A stretch of DNA of 64,000 bases from Cellvibrionales bacterium UBA7375 (GTDB taxonomy: Bacteria > Pseudomonadota > Gammaproteobacteria > Pseudomonadales > Porticoccaceae): positions 1 through 64,000 of the forward strand of contig CATAJQ010000035.1 in NCBI GenBank assembly GCA_949487135.1. Reading direction: 5' to 3'. Below are positions 18,500-30,870 of this stretch, piece after piece; position 1 is the first letter of the stretch, and every line of letters starts with the position of its first letter. The notes beneath the pieces are model-generated. The model saw nothing but the letters and a program-made list of their open reading frames with translations, searched no databases and was not told the DNA's origin. The position numbers and the translations under genes are program-made.

Positions 18500-18928
18500 A
18501 GTTTTACCCTATTAAAATTTGAAGATACGCCCATAATCCTTTTTAGGGATTTAATATACCGCCTAATTAGATTGCACCCATATTAACACAGGCCTGTGTA
18601 AGCACGTCGCAAAAGCATCAATGCTATAAAATTCTTGCATTATGATTTGCAAAAACTGTGCAAAAACTGTGCATTTTTAAAGCATTACAGCAGAAAAAGC
18701 CTCAAAATCTAATTAATTTCAACTAAATTTCACTGAAAATTAGCCAAAACCAAAAAAAAACAATACACTGCATTGTCCTGGATTATTATTTTTGCCTCAA
18801 AGGCATATATTTCAGTGGGGATCTTTAGTCTTATATGTTATTCGGGTTAAAGTGTTAATTCAGTCTCAACAAGAGGCTGGTGTTTTAAGTGTCCATTTTG
18901 GGCGTTGTTGTATTTAAGTGAGGTTGTT
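18500..18928. promoter_or_regulatory. 429-bp divergent intergenic region with probable cold-shock gene leader
   Basis: No gene is seen. It separates the DUF1653 operon from the cold-shock gene. An 11-bp unit (TGCAAAAACTG) occurs twice in tandem at 18648-18669, followed by TGCA. A short inverted repeat TGCCT-CAA-AGGCA lies at 18793-18805 beside a TATATT (18808-18813) that could be a -10 box. That would leave an mRNA leader of about 110 nt before the ATG at 18929, in line with the long leaders of cspA-type genes. No match to the E. coli cold box is evident. Confidence 0.4.
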
Positions 18929-19141
18929 ATGTCAGGGGAAAGAGTTGCTGGCACTGTAAAGTGGTTCAACGATAGTAAAGGTTTTGGTTTTATTGAGCAG
19001 GAAGGTGGTAGTGATGTATTTGTACACCACAGCGCTATTCAAGCTGAAGGCTTCAAATCTTTAAAAGAAGGTCAGGCGGTAACGATGGAAGTTGCTGAGA
19101 GCCAGAAGGGTCTTCAAGCCGAGAATGTAGTAGCCGACTAA
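18929..19141 (+). CDS. Cold-shock domain protein (CspA family)
   Basis: A 70-residue single cold-shock domain protein that binds single-stranded nucleic acid. RNP1 (KGFGFIEQ) and RNP2 (DVFVHHSAI) are both present, after the usual GTVKWFNDS. The frame runs upstream to 18905, but ATG at 18929 has GAGG seven bases upstream and gives the standard N-terminus. It is followed by a strong terminator and is monocistronic. Confidence 0.95.
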   Translation: MSGERVAGTVKWFNDSKGFGFIEQEGGSDVFVHHSAIQAEGFKSLKEGQAVTMEVAESQKGLQAENVVAD

Positions 19142-19150
19142 GGTTATTTG

Positions 19151-19213
19151 ACTACCTTAGGGTAGTGACAAAAGTTCTTGTAAGGCCCTGACAGAAATGT
19201 CAGGGCCTTTATT
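19151..19213 (+). terminator. Terminator of the cold-shock gene, with an extra small hairpin before it
   Basis: A perfect 12-bp stem (AAGGCCCTGACA 19182-19193 with TGTCAGGGCCTT 19198-19209) closes on a GAAA tetraloop and runs into T-rich sequence. Just upstream is a second 6-bp hairpin, ACTACC-TTAG-GGTAGT (19151-19166). The first is a typical intrinsic terminator for the rightward cold-shock gene. Confidence 0.85.
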
Positions 19214-19258
19214 TTGTAGAGAGTAAAGCGTTAGACATTAGATTCGGTAAATCGAGTG

Positions 19259-19426
19259 CTACTTAATTTTGGCTTCTTTGTAAATTACATGCTTGCGGAT
19301 GGTAGGATCATATTTTTTAATCTCCATCTTTTCAGGCGTGTTGCGCTTATTTTTGTCCGTCGTATAGAAGTGTCCTGTTCCAGCACTAGACACTAAGCGG
19401 ATTTTTTCTCGAGCTGACTTAGCCAT
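19259..19426 (-). CDS. rpmG: 50S ribosomal protein L33
   Basis: The 55-residue product reads [20 protein letters not shown] at its start and ends [10 protein letters not shown], nearly the E. coli L33 sequence. It has no zinc-binding cysteines, so it is the C-minus form. It lies 11 bp downstream of rpmB, the usual L28-L33 pair. It converges on the cold-shock gene terminator. Confidence 0.95.
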   Translation of the reverse strand: MAKSAREKIRLVSSAGTGHFYTTDKNKRNTPEKMEIKKYDPTIRKHVIYKEAKIK

Positions 19427-19437
19427 TTTTTAATCCT

Positions 19438-19674
19438 CTAGATTTTCTCGCCGTTAGCACGAAGGCTAGCAAGAACGTTTTCAATACCATTTTTATCAAT
19501 AATTCGCATTCCTTTGGTAGAAACGCGCAATTTCACAAAACGCTTTTCAGATTCAATCCAAAAACGGTGTGTGTGAAGATTAGGCTCAAAGCGACGACGA
19601 GTTCTATTCTTCGCGTGGGATACATTATTTCCAGCCATTGGGCGCTTACCCGTGACCTGACATACTCTAGACAT
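19438..19674 (-). CDS. rpmB: 50S ribosomal protein L28
   Basis: The 78-residue protein has the family signature ([20 protein letters not shown], then [14 protein letters not shown]) and the same length as E. coli L28. A GAGG lies before the ATG. First gene of rpmB-rpmG. Confidence 0.96.
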   Translation of the reverse strand: MSRVCQVTGKRPMAGNNVSHAKNRTRRRFEPNLHTHRFWIESEKRFVKLRVSTKGMRIIDKNGIENVLASLRANGEKI

Positions 19675-19706
19675 TATTGCTGCCTCTTAATTTGCAATTT
19701 GCGCTT

Positions 19707-19720
19707 TGGGCACTGGCCCA
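19707..19720 (-). other. Small hairpin in the rpmB leader
   Basis: TGGGC-ACTG-GCCCA forms a 5-bp stem with a 4-nt loop, 33 bp upstream of the rpmB ATG. The surrounding 247-bp gap up to radC holds no gene. The hairpin might be part of the 5' leader; no function can be assigned from sequence. Confidence 0.3.
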
Positions 19721-19921
19721 CAGCCTACTGAATTTTGTTTCCCCAACAACTTTTCGCAAGGTCGTCTTTTAAGGAGGCGCGTTTTATACCAGAAACCCTA
19801 CCTTGAAGCAAACAAAAACCGATAATTAGCTTCTAAATCAATGGTTTTTTTTCAATGTCACTTATTTGATAAAATTAGCCATCAATGGTGTTTTCAAAAA
19901 TAGCACCCTTAGTTTAACAAA

Positions 19922-20596
19922 TTATAGCTTTCCTGTTTCCGCCAAAGACACAATTTCACCCTTTCCAATAATAAAATGATCTAAAAGTTTGATATCAATA
20001 ATTTCAAGAGCAGCCTTTAGTCTCTTGGTAATAAGTATATCGGCACGACTAGGGTTTGCACTGCCACTGGGGTGATTATGTGCAACAATGACTGAGGATG
20101 CATTCTTTTCCAGGGCAACCTTTGCCACCTCTCGAGGATGAACGCTTGCAGAGTTTACTGTACCAAAAAATAACTCCATCAATTCAATCAACCGATGACG
20201 GGTATCCAGCAACATGACTGCAAATACCTCTCGATGGTTATCGCGCATTTGAATTGCTAGATAATCCATCACTTTTTCTGGACTAGTAAATATATCTTGG
20301 GAGCGCAGCTGCTCATCTAAATAACGCCGAGTTAGCTCAAGGGTTGCCTGTAGCTGACAAAATTTAGCCTGGCCTAACCCTTTGGCGGCACAAAATGCCT
20401 GACAATCAGCTTTTAACAGCGGTGCCAAGCCACCAAAATAGTCAATTAACTCTTTGGCCATTTGCTTGGCATTAGCCCCTTTGCGCCCAACACGAAGAAA
20501 TATCGCCAACAGCTCAGCATCTGTCAGCACTTTAGGCCCTTTGGCCAATAGCTTTTCTCGCGGCCAATCAGCCATTGGCCATTGACTTATAGACAT
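19922..20596 (-). CDS. radC: RadC family JAB-domain protein
   Basis: The 224-residue protein has an N-terminal helix-hairpin-helix-like half (KGLGQAKFCQLQATLELTRR) and a C-terminal JAB/MPN metal-binding domain with HNHPSG, the D of NPSRAD and an upstream glutamate (LFFGTVNSASVHPREV). Its DNA-repair role is disputed, and family members are reported mainly as predicted metalloproteins. It diverges from coaBC across 80 bp, as in E. coli and Pseudomonas. Confidence 0.93.
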   Translation of the reverse strand: MSISQWPMADWPREKLLAKGPKVLTDAELLAIFLRVGRKGANAKQMAKELIDYFGGLAPLLKADCQAFCAAKGLGQAKFCQLQATLELTRRYLDEQLRSQDIFTSPEKVMDYLAIQMRDNHREVFAVMLLDTRHRLIELMELFFGTVNSASVHPREVAKVALEKNASSVIVAHNHPSGSANPSRADILITKRLKAALEIIDIKLLDHFIIGKGEIVSLAETGKL

Positions 20597-20676
20597 AGCC
20601 TGTCCTTATTTATCACTATAGAATTCCTTTCTGAAGTGTTATCTTAGCCGCTTACAAAAGTGTTATCGGGATATTA

Positions 20677-21873
20677 ATGAGTAGTCTGTCACAAAAACGC
20701 ATCATTCTTGGCATTACTGGCGGTATTGCCGCTTACAAAAGCGCTGAAATTGCTCGCCGCCTGCAAGATCATGGTGCCGAGGTACGCGTTATTATGACAG
20801 ACTCTGCGCAAGAATTTATCCGCCCCCTCACGCTTCAAGCCCTTACCGGCAAGCCGGTTCACACCGATCTACTAGATACCAAAGCTGAGGCGGCGATGGG
20901 CCATATTGAGCTTGCCCGCTGGGCTGACGCCATATTGGTCGCACCGGCAACGGCAAATTTTATGGCCGCATTAAGCCAAGGCACCGCCCACGATCTACTG
21001 ACAACGGTGTGTCTGGCTAGCTCAGGTAAAATTATCGTTGCACCCGCGATGAATCAGGCTATGTGGTCTCAACCCGCATCTCAGCAAAACATTGAATCTC
21101 TGAAACGCAGAGGCATTACCATTTTAGAGCCCGATAACGGCGTTCAGGCCTGCGGTGATATTGGGCCAGGCAGGCTGCAACAGCCTGATGTCATTGTTGA
21201 GCACATGGCTAGTATTTTTGACTCTGGTATTTTATCGGGAAAACAGGTTGTTATAACCGCCGGCCCAACCAGAGAAGCCATTGACCCGGTTCGCTATATT
21301 AGCAATCACAGCTCTGGGAAAATGGGCTATGCGCTTGCAAGCGCTATGACGGATGCTGGAGCATCGGTTACGCTTATTTCTGGACCAGTGTCACTTCAAT
21401 GTCCAGATCGCTGTGAGCTTATTTCCGTAGTGTCCGCCGATGATATGCTTGCGGCGGCATCGCTAGCAGTAAAAAAAGCCGATATTTTTATCTCATCTGC
21501 GGCAGTTGCAGACTACAGGGTAACAGAAGTAGCGAGCCAGAAGATAAAGAAAAAATCGGATAAAATGTCGCTAAATTTGTCGAAAACGCCGGATATTGTC
21601 GCTATATTGTCAGAAAATAACCCAAATTTGTTTGTTGTTGGTTTTGCTGCTGAAACTGAACAAGTGGAAGCTCATGCACGGGAAAAACTCGACAGAAAAC
21701 AACTGAATGCAATTATTGCTAATGATGTTTCTCGCATGGATATTGGCTTTAATTCAGACGACAATGAAGCCTTATGGATAGACGCAGATAACAGCCAAAC
21801 CCTAAGCAAAAAAAGCAAAGCGCAACTTGCCCGAGAAATTGCTGTCTTAATTGCTAACAAGATTAATCGTTAG
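20677..21873 (+). CDS. coaBC: Bifunctional phosphopantothenoylcysteine decarboxylase/phosphopantothenate-cysteine ligase
   Basis: It performs two consecutive steps of coenzyme A synthesis. The CoaC flavoprotein domain (about 1-190) shows GITGGIAAYKSAEI, the active-site His in GHIELARWAD and PAMNQAMW; the CoaB domain (about 190-398) shows ITAGPTREAIDPVRYISNHS and KIKKKSDK. Length matches E. coli (406). In many gammaproteobacteria dut follows directly; here the next gene is algC. Confidence 0.97.
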   Translation: MSSLSQKRIILGITGGIAAYKSAEIARRLQDHGAEVRVIMTDSAQEFIRPLTLQALTGKPVHTDLLDTKAEAAMGHIELARWADAILVAPATANFMAALSQGTAHDLLTTVCLASSGKIIVAPAMNQAMWSQPASQQNIESLKRRGITILEPDNGVQACGDIGPGRLQQPDVIVEHMASIFDSGILSGKQVVITAGPTREAIDPVRYISNHSSGKMGYALASAMTDAGASVTLISGPVSLQCPDRCELISVVSADDMLAAASLAVKKADIFISSAAVADYRVTEVASQKIKKKSDKMSLNLSKTPDIVAILSENNPNLFVVGFAAETEQVEAHAREKLDRKQLNAIIANDVSRMDIGFNSDDNEALWIDADNSQTLSKKSKAQLAREIAVLIANKINR

Positions 21874-21912
21874 TCGATAGCGACAACCACAGCAGATTGA
21901 GAGCCCTGTATT

Positions 21913-24250
<2,338 letters not shown>

Positions 24251-24263
24251 GCGGAGACTACTG

Positions 24264-24857
24264 ATGGTCGCGAAACACAACTCCAAAGCTCAGGATATTC
24301 TTCAAGCTTTAGCGCTTATGCTGGAGTCATCGCGCGGCGCTCGTATCACTACCGCGGCCTTAGCCTCTGAATTGGGCTGCTCTGAAGCGGCCCTGTACCG
24401 CCACTTTCCCAGTAAAACCAAAATGTATGAAGGGCTTATCGATTTTATTGAGGAAACCATATTTGCGCGGGTGAACAATATTATTAACGATGAGCCAGAT
24501 GCGGTTAATCAGTGCCAAAGAATACTCAGCTTAACGCTAACATTTGCGGAAAAGAATGCCGGTATCAGCCGACTATTACACGGCGATGCATTAACCGGAG
24601 AAACCGAGCGGTTGCGCCACAGAATTGCTCAGTTTTTTAGTCGGCTAGAATCACAGCTTAAACAAATTGTGAGAGAAGCAGAGCTCAATCAAGGGATTAT
24701 AGTTAATCCAAGCCCCGCTATAGCTGTTGATTTAATGATTAATCTGCTAGAGGGAAAGATCAGCCAGTTTGTTCGCAGTGACTTTAAACAGCACCCTACA
24801 CAATACTGGCAAGATCAATGGCCGCTGTTGGCTGAACAGCTGTTCAGCCGACCCTAG
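24264..24857 (+). CDS. slmA: Nucleoid occlusion factor SlmA
   Basis: This TetR-like protein binds chromosomal sites and blocks FtsZ assembly over the nucleoid. The 197 residues have the HTH (RITTAALASELGCSEAALYRHF, about 27-48) and the SlmA C-terminal domain; E. coli SlmA has 198. Neighbouring pyrE/coaBC context is the same as in E. coli. A 20-bp perfect palindrome (24830-24849) lies in its last codons. GGAG precedes the ATG. Confidence 0.94.
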   Translation: MVAKHNSKAQDILQALALMLESSRGARITTAALASELGCSEAALYRHFPSKTKMYEGLIDFIEETIFARVNNIINDEPDAVNQCQRILSLTLTFAEKNAGISRLLHGDALTGETERLRHRIAQFFSRLESQLKQIVREAELNQGIIVNPSPAIAVDLMINLLEGKISQFVRSDFKQHPTQYWQDQWPLLAEQLFSRP

Positions 24858-24870
24858 ACCGGCAAGCTAA

Positions 24871-25512
24871 CTAAACTCCGTACTGCTGTCGATAACTATC
24901 TATTTGAGCAACCAAGTCATTATGCTCAGGCTTGGCTTTCAAATACTGCAAAATATCATCAATATCAATAATACTCGCCACTGGAATTTTAAATTCCTGC
25001 TCGACCTCTTGAATGGCAGATTTATCTGTTTTTCCACGCTCTTTGCGATCCAAACCGATAACCACGCCCGCGGCTTGAGCTCCCACCTGCTCAACTATCG
25101 ACATAACCTCTCTGATCGCGGTACCAGCGGTAATCACATCATCAATAATTAACACTTTGCCCTCAAGAGGCGCACCTACAAGAGTACCCCCTTCGCCATG
25201 GGCCTTTGCCTCTTTGCGGTTAAAGCAGTAGGGCACATTAATGCCATGATATTCTGATAAGGCAATGGAGGTCGCTGCGGCCAATGTAATGCCCTTGTAG
25301 GCTGGACCAAACAGCACATCAAACTCAATACCCGATTCTACAATTGCCGATGCATAGCAACGCCCAAGCGCGGCGAGCGCATTGCCAGTGTAAAATTCAC
25401 CCGCATTAAAAAAATGTGGCGAGGTGCGACCAGATTTAAGCTCAAATTGGCCAAATTTTAACGCGCTACTGGAAATTGCATTATCAATAAAATCTACTTT
25501 GTATGTTTTCAT
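24871..25512 (-). CDS. pyrE: Orotate phosphoribosyltransferase
   Basis: It adds phosphoribose from PRPP to orotate in pyrimidine synthesis. The 213 residues carry the PRPP motif ([16 protein letters not shown], about 120-135) and [10 protein letters not shown], the flexible loop. Length equals E. coli PyrE. It follows rph in the leftward direction, the familiar rph-pyrE pair, and is convergent with slmA. Confidence 0.97.
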   Translation of the reverse strand: MKTYKVDFIDNAISSSALKFGQFELKSGRTSPHFFNAGEFYTGNALAALGRCYASAIVESGIEFDVLFGPAYKGITLAAATSIALSEYHGINVPYCFNRKEAKAHGEGGTLVGAPLEGKVLIIDDVITAGTAIREVMSIVEQVGAQAAGVVIGLDRKERGKTDKSAIQEVEQEFKIPVASIIDIDDILQYLKAKPEHNDLVAQIDSYRQQYGV

Positions 25513-25562
25513 GTGCTATTAATCTTTTGTTCCATTTATTTAAGAATAGATCAGTTTTCGCC

Positions 25563-26282
25563 CTATTGGGCCAGTGCCATATTTTGCACTCTTACCAAAT
25601 CGGCAATACCCTGATTAGCCAGTTGCAACATTTCGGTTAAAGCTTCACCGGAAAATGGCGCCTCTTCAGCTGTGCCCTGAATTTCTATATAGCCGCCGTT
25701 GGCATCCATAACCACATTCATATCAGTTTCTGCATTAGAATCTTCAGGATAATCCAAATCAAGCACCGGCGTTCCGTTGTAAACTCCCACAGAAACAGCC
25801 GCAATCATATGCAGTAAAGGATCGGTTTTAATCAACTTTTCTCGCTGCAAATGACGAATGGCATCAACCAACGCCACACAACCACCGGTAATTGCCGCTG
25901 TTCGCGTTCCACCATCAGCTTGAATCACATCGCAATCAATATAAATGGTATTTTCACCTAGCTGTTTTAGATCCACCGCGGCGCGCAATGAGCGACCGAT
26001 AAGTCTCTGTATTTCCTGTGTACGTCCAGATTGCTTGCCTCTAGTAGCTTCTCGGCCCATACGGCTATTGGTTGAACGTGGCAGCATGCCATATTCAGCC
26101 GTTACCCAGCCCTGACCCTTGCCACGTAAAAATCGCGGTACAGTATTTTCAACACTGGCATTACAAATAACCTTAGTGTTGCCAAACTCGACGAGCACTG
26201 AGCCCTCAGCGTGCTGTGTATAGTTTCTGGTAATTTTTACTTGGCGCAACTGCTCTGGGCGTCGCCCGCTTGGTCTTGTCAT
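25563..26282 (-). CDS. rph: Ribonuclease PH
   Basis: A phosphorolytic 3'-5' exoribonuclease that trims tRNA ends. The 239-residue product starts [20 protein letters not shown] and shows [19 protein letters not shown], the phosphate-binding [14 protein letters not shown] and the C-terminal GTAEEAPFS. It is full length, unlike the frameshifted rph of E. coli K-12. It diverges from yicC across 113 bp. Confidence 0.97.
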   Translation of the reverse strand: MTRPSGRRPEQLRQVKITRNYTQHAEGSVLVEFGNTKVICNASVENTVPRFLRGKGQGWVTAEYGMLPRSTNSRMGREATRGKQSGRTQEIQRLIGRSLRAAVDLKQLGENTIYIDCDVIQADGGTRTAAITGGCVALVDAIRHLQREKLIKTDPLLHMIAAVSVGVYNGTPVLDLDYPEDSNAETDMNVVMDANGGYIEIQGTAEEAPFSGEALTEMLQLANQGIADLVRVQNMALAQ

Positions 26283-26395
26283 GATTGATGCCTTATTACA
26301 GATTCTTGTATTTGAACTGTCAATTGTAACAAATCTTCCCCCTCTTTAACTGCCTTTGTTAGAATACAGACAAATAAAAATTTCATGGAGTTGCT

Positions 26396-27259
26396 ATGCC
26401 ACGCAGTATGACCGCCTACGCCAGAATTACTGAAGAACATTCTTGGGGATCAATTAGCTGTGAGCTTAAATCGGTCAACCATCGGTTTTTAGAGATTGGC
26501 TTTAGAATGCCCGAATCCCTGCGTGAAGCAGAGACCACACTGCGAGATATGGCGCGCAAAAAACTCGGGCGCGGCAAAATCGACTGCTCGGTTCAGATTG
26601 CCTTTAATCACTCTGATAATACTTCAGACTTAGATCTTGAGGCGGCTCGAGGGCATATAAAAACCGTAGAATCTATAGCGGCAGAAATAAAACAGGCCGC
26701 CGCCATTTCTGCGGTCGATATTATGAAGCTACCCGGTGTCCTTAAAGATTCTGCAGTCAACTCCAAACAACTTAGTAAATCGGCTATCCAAGCCTTTGAT
26801 TTAGCGCTCGATCAAATGCTTGAAGGTCGCGCTCGCGAGGGAGAAAAGCTAGCGGATATGATTGAACAGCGCTTATCCGGTATAGAAACCCAGATTGTAT
26901 TAGTGCGCCAAAACTTACCAGAAATTCTGCAGCAACAGCGCAATCGCCTGCATGAAAAACTTTCCGAACTAAAAGATCAGCTCGATGAGCAGCGGCTGGA
27001 ACAAGAAATGGTCATTATTGCCAATAGAGCTGATGTCGATGAAGAACTGGATCGACTGGAGGCTCATGTTATTGAAATTCGTCGAGTGCTAAGTGAATCT
27101 GCTTCTATAGGCCGCAGGCTAGATTTCTTAATGCAGGAACTTAATCGAGAAGCAAATACATTGGGCTCTAAATCTATTTCGAACATTACTACTCAAGCAT
27201 CAGTTGAACTGAAGGTGTTGATAGAACAGATGCGCGAGCAGATACAAAATATTGAATAA
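26396..27259 (+). CDS. yicC: YicC family endoribonuclease/stress-induced protein
   Basis: The 287-residue protein begins MPRSMTAYARITEEHSWGSI and ends ELKVLIEQMREQIQNIE, the conserved YicC-N and DUF1732 domains, with a central coiled-coil (about 150-215). YicC of E. coli has been described as an RNase involved in small RNA turnover. The local order rph/yicC/gmk/rpoZ/spoT is the same as in Pseudomonas. GGAG is 8 bp before the ATG. Confidence 0.93.
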   Translation: MPRSMTAYARITEEHSWGSISCELKSVNHRFLEIGFRMPESLREAETTLRDMARKKLGRGKIDCSVQIAFNHSDNTSDLDLEAARGHIKTVESIAAEIKQAAAISAVDIMKLPGVLKDSAVNSKQLSKSAIQAFDLALDQMLEGRAREGEKLADMIEQRLSGIETQIVLVRQNLPEILQQQRNRLHEKLSELKDQLDEQRLEQEMVIIANRADVDEELDRLEAHVIEIRRVLSESASIGRRLDFLMQELNREANTLGSKSISNITTQASVELKVLIEQMREQIQNIE

Positions 27260-27359
27260 GCTTTACCATTGAAGATAATTAATCGAAGATAGATTTATTT
27301 TTCTGCTAATGTAAACTTTCTAAAACGTTTATTCTTAACTGGATATTTATAGCTTTATT

Positions 27360-27968
27360 ATGACTTTGGGCACATTATTTATTATTTCAGCACCATCTGG
27401 AGCTGGCAAAACGAGCTTAGTCGCTGAACTACTTCGCCGTGTCGACAATCTTCAGGTTTCAGTTTCTCATACCACCAGACCCAGTCGCACTGGTGAAACT
27501 GACGGTCTGAATTATCACTTTGTCTCGCACCAGCAATTTGAACAGATGGTAAAAGACCAAGCGTTTGTTGAGCATGCCAAGGTTCATAGCAATTACTATG
27601 GTACTTCCAAAGAGTGGGTGAATAGCGCCCTAAATCAGGGTATAGACGTTATTCTAGAAATAGATTGGCAGGGCGCCGATCAGGTAAGACAAATCTTCCC
27701 ACGCAGCTCGAGCATTTTTATCTTACCACCAAGCAAACAGGCTTTATTTGAACGCTTAAAAGGTCGCGGACAGGATTCAGATGCCGTCATTCAACAGCGC
27801 GTTGCCGCCGCAAAAGAAGAGATGAGCCACTATACTGACGCTGATTATTTAGTGATAAACGATCAATTTGAACTAGCCTGCAAACAGCTAGAAAACATTA
27901 TTCACGCCAAGCGCTGCGCGTTAGACAGTCAACGACATGAAAAACTATTGATTGATTTATTGTCGTAA
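27360..27968 (+). CDS. gmk: Guanylate kinase
   Basis: It phosphorylates GMP to GDP. The 202-residue product shows the P-loop (ISAPSGAGKTSL, about 9-20), the GMP-binding SHTTRPSRTGE and the lid region RLKGRGQDSD. The start gives the canonical N-terminus, yet no clear Shine-Dalgarno is seen; a TATAGC sits 6 nt upstream, so a leaderless start is possible but weak. Next to rpoZ and spoT, tying guanine nucleotide supply to (p)ppGpp metabolism. Confidence 0.96.
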   Translation: MTLGTLFIISAPSGAGKTSLVAELLRRVDNLQVSVSHTTRPSRTGETDGLNYHFVSHQQFEQMVKDQAFVEHAKVHSNYYGTSKEWVNSALNQGIDVILEIDWQGADQVRQIFPRSSSIFILPPSKQALFERLKGRGQDSDAVIQQRVAAAKEEMSHYTDADYLVINDQFELACKQLENIIHAKRCALDSQRHEKLLIDLLS

Positions 27969-28048
27969 GGGCTCAAATTAGGTAAAATTGCAGGTTCTCG
28001 ATGGCAAAAAGCCATCAAATCCAAAAAATTGTGTACATCGGATTAAAT

Positions 28049-28315
28049 ATGGCTCGTATTACAGTAGAAGATTGTTTGAATTTTGTTGATAACCGTTTTG
28101 AATTAGTGATGGTTGGCTCTAAGCGCGCTCGCCAAATTGCTGTTGACGGTCGCCCCCCTCTTATCGATGCAGAAAATGATAAGCCCACCGTTATAGCTCT
28201 TCGCGAAATTGAAGAGGGTCTAATTAGCCCTGAAGTTCTTCAAGAAATTGAACGCGACTATGAAATTGTCGACGCCGAAGAGAATTCTGAAGATACTCCG
28301 CAAGACGCTGTATAG
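28049..28315 (+). CDS. rpoZ: RNA polymerase omega subunit
   Basis: The 88-residue product starts [20 protein letters not shown] and contains [13 protein letters not shown] and the tail typical of omega, which helps assemble beta' and forms part of a ppGpp site. The frame is open from 28001, but the ATG at 28049 gives the universal start with a GGA upstream. It is 37 bp before spoT. Confidence 0.96.
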   Translation: MARITVEDCLNFVDNRFELVMVGSKRARQIAVDGRPPLIDAENDKPTVIALREIEEGLISPEVLQEIERDYEIVDAEENSEDTPQDAV

Positions 28316-28352
28316 CACAGCACTCAAAACGAGGTAGGAGGGCGAATCACAG

Positions 28353-30467
28353 GTGCTTTCAGTACTAACCGAACAGCTTTCCAACTACCTCGAACAAAAA
28401 GAGGTTAAAAAAATAGAGCGTGCCTACAGGTACGCCGAGCAATGCCACTCGGGTCAGTTGCGTCAGAGTGGTGATCCCTATATTACTCACCCCCTAGCGG
28501 TAGCTAATATTTTAGCTGATATGCGATTAGACCACGAAAGTCTAATGGCGGCCCTGCTGCATGACGTTATCGAAGATACTGGCGTTACCAAGGGTCAGAT
28601 AAGCCGCCGTTTTGGACGCACGGTAGCCGACTTAGTGGACGGTGTGAGTAAACTAAGCGAAATCGAATTCGAAACCAAAGCTCAGCTGCAAGCCGAAAGC
28701 TTCCAAAAAATGACCCTCGCTATGTCGAAAGATATACGCGTAGTGTTGGTTAAGCTTGCCGATCGACTTCACAATATGCGCACGCTGGGCGTACTGCCTC
28801 CAGAAAAGCGCCGCCGTATTGCAAGGGAAACGCTAGAAATTTATGCACCCATTGCTCAGCGTCTAGGCATCAATGATGTGCGAATAGAATTTGAGGATCT
28901 CGGCTTTGCCACCATGTATCCTCTGCGCCATAGACGCTTGCGCGAGGCGCTAAAAGCAGCCAGTAAAAATCGTAAGGAAATTGTCTCTGAAATTCATCAA
29001 GCCATCGAAATTCGTCTTGAGCGAGAGTCGTTCCCAGCCATTGTAAAAGGTCGGGAAAAGCATGTATGGAGCATCTATAAAAAAATGCGCGACAAGCAAA
29101 AATCTTTCCGCGACATTATGGATGTTTTTGCTTTTAGACTAATTGTCGACTCAGTTGACGATTGCTATCGCACCCTTGGTATTATGCACAATATCTTTAA
29201 GCCGGTTCCCGGCGAATTCAAAGACTATGTCGCTATTCCTAAAGCTAATGGCTATCAGTCTCTTCACACTGTCCTTGTTGGTATGCACGGGGTTTTGATT
29301 GAGGTGCAGATTCGCACTCAAGAGATGGAAACCATGGCTAACTATGGTATCGCTGCCCACTGGGAATATAAATCAACCGAGGGCACCATCGATGCCAACC
29401 AACGCCGGGCAACACGCTGGGTTCAAGGTTTACTTGAAATGCAAAAGCAAGCGGGCGATTCGTTAGAATTTCTGGAGCATGTTAAAACCGATCTATTTCC
29501 TGATGAAATCTATGTATTTACTCCTAAGGGAAGGATTATTGAGCTTCCCTCGGGGGCAACACCGGTCGACTTTGCCTATTCAGTTCATACAGATTTGGGT
29601 AATAGGTGTATAGCCTGTCGCGTTGACGGTGAATTAACCCCTTTATCAGAACAGCTACAAAGCGGGCAAAAAATTGAAATTGTCAGCACTCAGGGTGCGC
29701 AACCAAACCCAAACTGGTTAAATTTTGTTGTTACTGCCAAGGCGCGAAGTGCTATTCGTCACTATTTAAAAAACCAGCAACATGACGAGTCTGTTAACCT
29801 AGGTAAACGATTGCTGGATAAAGCCTTGGCAAATTATGGTACTGCTTATAACAAACTAAGAAAGTCGCAGATTAAGCGACTGCTCAAAGAAACATCAGCA
29901 CCAACATTCGAATATGTTCTTCAACAAATCGGTCTCGGCAATCAGGTCCCTTTTGCCGTTGCCAATATATTGGTTCCGCCATCGAAGCGCAATATTCCCG
30001 AGGATAAACGCAAGCCATCGCTACCTGTCGTTGTAGACACATCAGAGAGTTTAATTCTTCATTATGCGAGATGCTGTCACCCGATTCCCGGAGACCCAAT
30101 ACTGGGGCACGTTTCACCCGGAAAGGGAATGGTAATCCATTTAGAGTCCTGTCATAACCTCAAAGAAATTCGTAATCACCCTGAGAAATGTATGCCCCTT
30201 AGCTGGTCAAAAGTGGTGGAAGGAGAATTCCCGGTTGAGGTCAAGGTAGAAATAACGCCGGAGCGTGGTTTTATTGCGGCGCTCGCCTCAAGAATAACCG
30301 ACGAGGATGCTACAATTGAAAACATTAGCACCACAGAAAAAGATGCTTATACCAGTATTGTAGATGTAGTTATGACTGTGCGTAACCGTTTACACCTAGC
30401 AGATATCATTCGAAGAGTCAGAAGCCTAGCGCCTGTTCGACGAGTTTATCGCGTAAAAAATAAATAG
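28353..30467 (+). CDS. spoT: Bifunctional (p)ppGpp synthetase/hydrolase SpoT
   Basis: It makes and breaks the alarmone (p)ppGpp. The 704 residues hold the HD hydrolase ([22 protein letters not shown] about residues 68-77), the synthetase ([24 protein letters not shown]), the TGS domain (about 385-445) and a C-terminal ACT domain (about 630-700). E. coli SpoT has 702. The start is GTG at 28353, preceded by a strong TAGGAGGGCG. Last metabolic gene before ridA in this run. Confidence 0.96.
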   Translation: MLSVLTEQLSNYLEQKEVKKIERAYRYAEQCHSGQLRQSGDPYITHPLAVANILADMRLDHESLMAALLHDVIEDTGVTKGQISRRFGRTVADLVDGVSKLSEIEFETKAQLQAESFQKMTLAMSKDIRVVLVKLADRLHNMRTLGVLPPEKRRRIARETLEIYAPIAQRLGINDVRIEFEDLGFATMYPLRHRRLREALKAASKNRKEIVSEIHQAIEIRLERESFPAIVKGREKHVWSIYKKMRDKQKSFRDIMDVFAFRLIVDSVDDCYRTLGIMHNIFKPVPGEFKDYVAIPKANGYQSLHTVLVGMHGVLIEVQIRTQEMETMANYGIAAHWEYKSTEGTIDANQRRATRWVQGLLEMQKQAGDSLEFLEHVKTDLFPDEIYVFTPKGRIIELPSGATPVDFAYSVHTDLGNRCIACRVDGELTPLSEQLQSGQKIEIVSTQGAQPNPNWLNFVVTAKARSAIRHYLKNQQHDESVNLGKRLLDKALANYGTAYNKLRKSQIKRLLKETSAPTFEYVLQQIGLGNQVPFAVANILVPPSKRNIPEDKRKPSLPVVVDTSESLILHYARCCHPIPGDPILGHVSPGKGMVIHLESCHNLKEIRNHPEKCMPLSWSKVVEGEFPVEVKVEITPERGFIAALASRITDEDATIENISTTEKDAYTSIVDVVMTVRNRLHLADIIRRVRSLAPVRRVYRVKNK

Positions 30468-30486
30468 TTATTCAAGGATTCCTTTT

Positions 30487-30870
30487 ATGTCTAACAAAGC
30501 GCATATTTTTACAGAAAAAGCCCCTGCTGCTATCGGCCCTTATAGTCAGGCAGTCAAAGTAAATAATACGGTTTATCTTTCAGGTCAAATTCCTTTAGAC
30601 CCTGACAGCATGGAGCTGGTAAGTGGTGATATACAGGCTCAAGCACGTCAGGTATTCGCCAACCTCAGTGCGGTATGCGAAGCGGCGGGAGCCAATCTAA
30701 GCGGCGTTGTTAAGCTTAATATTTTTCTTACCGACCTAAGCAATTTCAATGCAGTCAATGAGGTTATGTCAGAATTATTTGAGCAACCCTATCCAGCCCG
30801 TGCCGCTATTGGCGTAAAAGAGCTACCAAAGGGCGCTGAAATTGAAATGGACGCCATTGTAGTTACCTAA
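30487..30870 (+). CDS. ridA: RidA family 2-iminobutanoate/2-iminopropanoate deaminase
   Basis: It hydrolyses reactive enamine/imine intermediates made by PLP enzymes. The 127 residues show the RidA signature ([20 protein letters not shown]; the conserved Arg in [16 protein letters not shown]). The ATG follows AAGGAT. It is 19 bp after spoT, an arrangement shared with E. coli and Pseudomonas relatives. Its last four bases overlap the opposing gene. Confidence 0.95.
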   Translation: MSNKAHIFTEKAPAAIGPYSQAVKVNNTVYLSGQIPLDPDSMELVSGDIQAQARQVFANLSAVCEAAGANLSGVVKLNIFLTDLSNFNAVNEVMSELFEQPYPARAAIGVKELPKGAEIEMDAIVVT

